From NCBI GenBank assembly GCA_003447515.1, contig DLZA01000043.1, positions 1,281 to 7,888 of the forward strand: a stretch of DNA of 6,608 bases, given 5' to 3'. Numbering within the stretch: position 1 is the stretch's first letter; every line of letters begins with the position of its first letter. The position numbers and the translations under genes are program-made. This document shows positions 6,583-6,608 of the stretch, piece after piece. The DNA is from Paracoccaceae bacterium. GTDB taxonomy: Bacteria > Pseudomonadota > Alphaproteobacteria > Rhodobacterales > Rhodobacteraceae. The notes beneath the pieces were generated by a model. That model was not told the DNA's origin and searched no databases. It saw nothing but the letters and a program-made list of their open reading frames with translations.

Positions 6583-6608
6583 AAAAGGATCGGAATGCCG
6601 TGACGGAT
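6555..6608 (-). CDS. Possible C-terminal fragment of an unidentified minus-strand gene
   Basis: Reading in from the right edge on the minus strand, one frame gives 17 residues ending LLVNEARALN followed by TGA at 6555-6557. The composition looks protein-like and codon third positions are rich in G and C. A possible T-run terminator lies shortly after the stop, which fits a gene convergent with the UbiH-like gene. The fragment is far too short for family assignment, and a second minus-strand frame is also open from the edge for about 43 codons. I do not recognise it, and it may not be a gene. Confidence 0.25.
   Translation of the reverse strand: MRHGIPILLVNEARALN

Noticed and set aside
6418..6608. 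tRNA or small RNA gene after the monooxygenase
   Set aside because: No cloverleaf arms, T-loop-like motif or 3' terminator on the plus strand could be found by eye.
1..6608. CRISPR array, insertion sequence, prophage or FtsK-orienting KOPS cluster
   Set aside because: No regularly spaced repeats, no transposase-like frame with terminal inverted repeats and no phage gene were seen. A visual scan for GGGNAGGG on both strands found no clear site.

Overview
The window is a piece of an ordinary bacterial chromosome, most likely alphaproteobacterial. Three things suggest this: the gene families, the roughly balanced base composition, and an FtsK, class I aminotransferase, amidase and UbiH-type monooxygenase set that I recall as a recurrent neighbourhood in Alphaproteobacteria. 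The genus cannot be read from the sequence, and nothing points to a phage, plasmid, insertion sequence or CRISPR array.

Layout. From 1 to 5108 three genes lie on the minus strand in the order amidase, aminotransferase (DapC-like), ftsK. ftsK is cut by the left edge: its first 823 codons are here, and its C-terminal part, including the expected DNA-reading gamma domain, lies outside. The aminotransferase and ftsK are separated by only 5 bases, so they are very likely one operon with coupled translation. The amidase lies 112 bases upstream of the aminotransferase. That gap holds the most interesting non-coding structure in the window: a perfect 10-base inverted repeat whose downstream arm contains the aminotransferase start codon, with a weak promoter candidate between the arms. 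From 5191 to 6417 a UbiH/COQ6-family FAD monooxygenase runs on the plus strand, divergent from the amidase across an 82-base gap that carries a tandem 8-base repeat. From 6418 to the right edge no gene is clear; a possible 17-residue C-terminal fragment of a minus-strand gene lies at the very end.

How the genes fit together. The DapC-like enzyme would supply N-succinyl-LL-diaminopimelate for lysine and for the peptidoglycan cross-linking residue meso-diaminopimelate. FtsK links septum assembly to chromosome segregation. The monooxygenase is expected to hydroxylate the ubiquinone ring. The amidase substrate is unknown. The operon therefore joins a cell-wall precursor step to a division motor, while the quinone gene is a neighbour that may share a regulatory region with the amidase.

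Two start sites need care. The longest open frames of the amidase (from 5240) and the monooxygenase (from 5155) would overlap each other, but ribosome-binding sites and family alignment support the shorter starts at 5108 and 5191. No new defence, mobile or biosynthetic system was found; the points worth following are regulatory.
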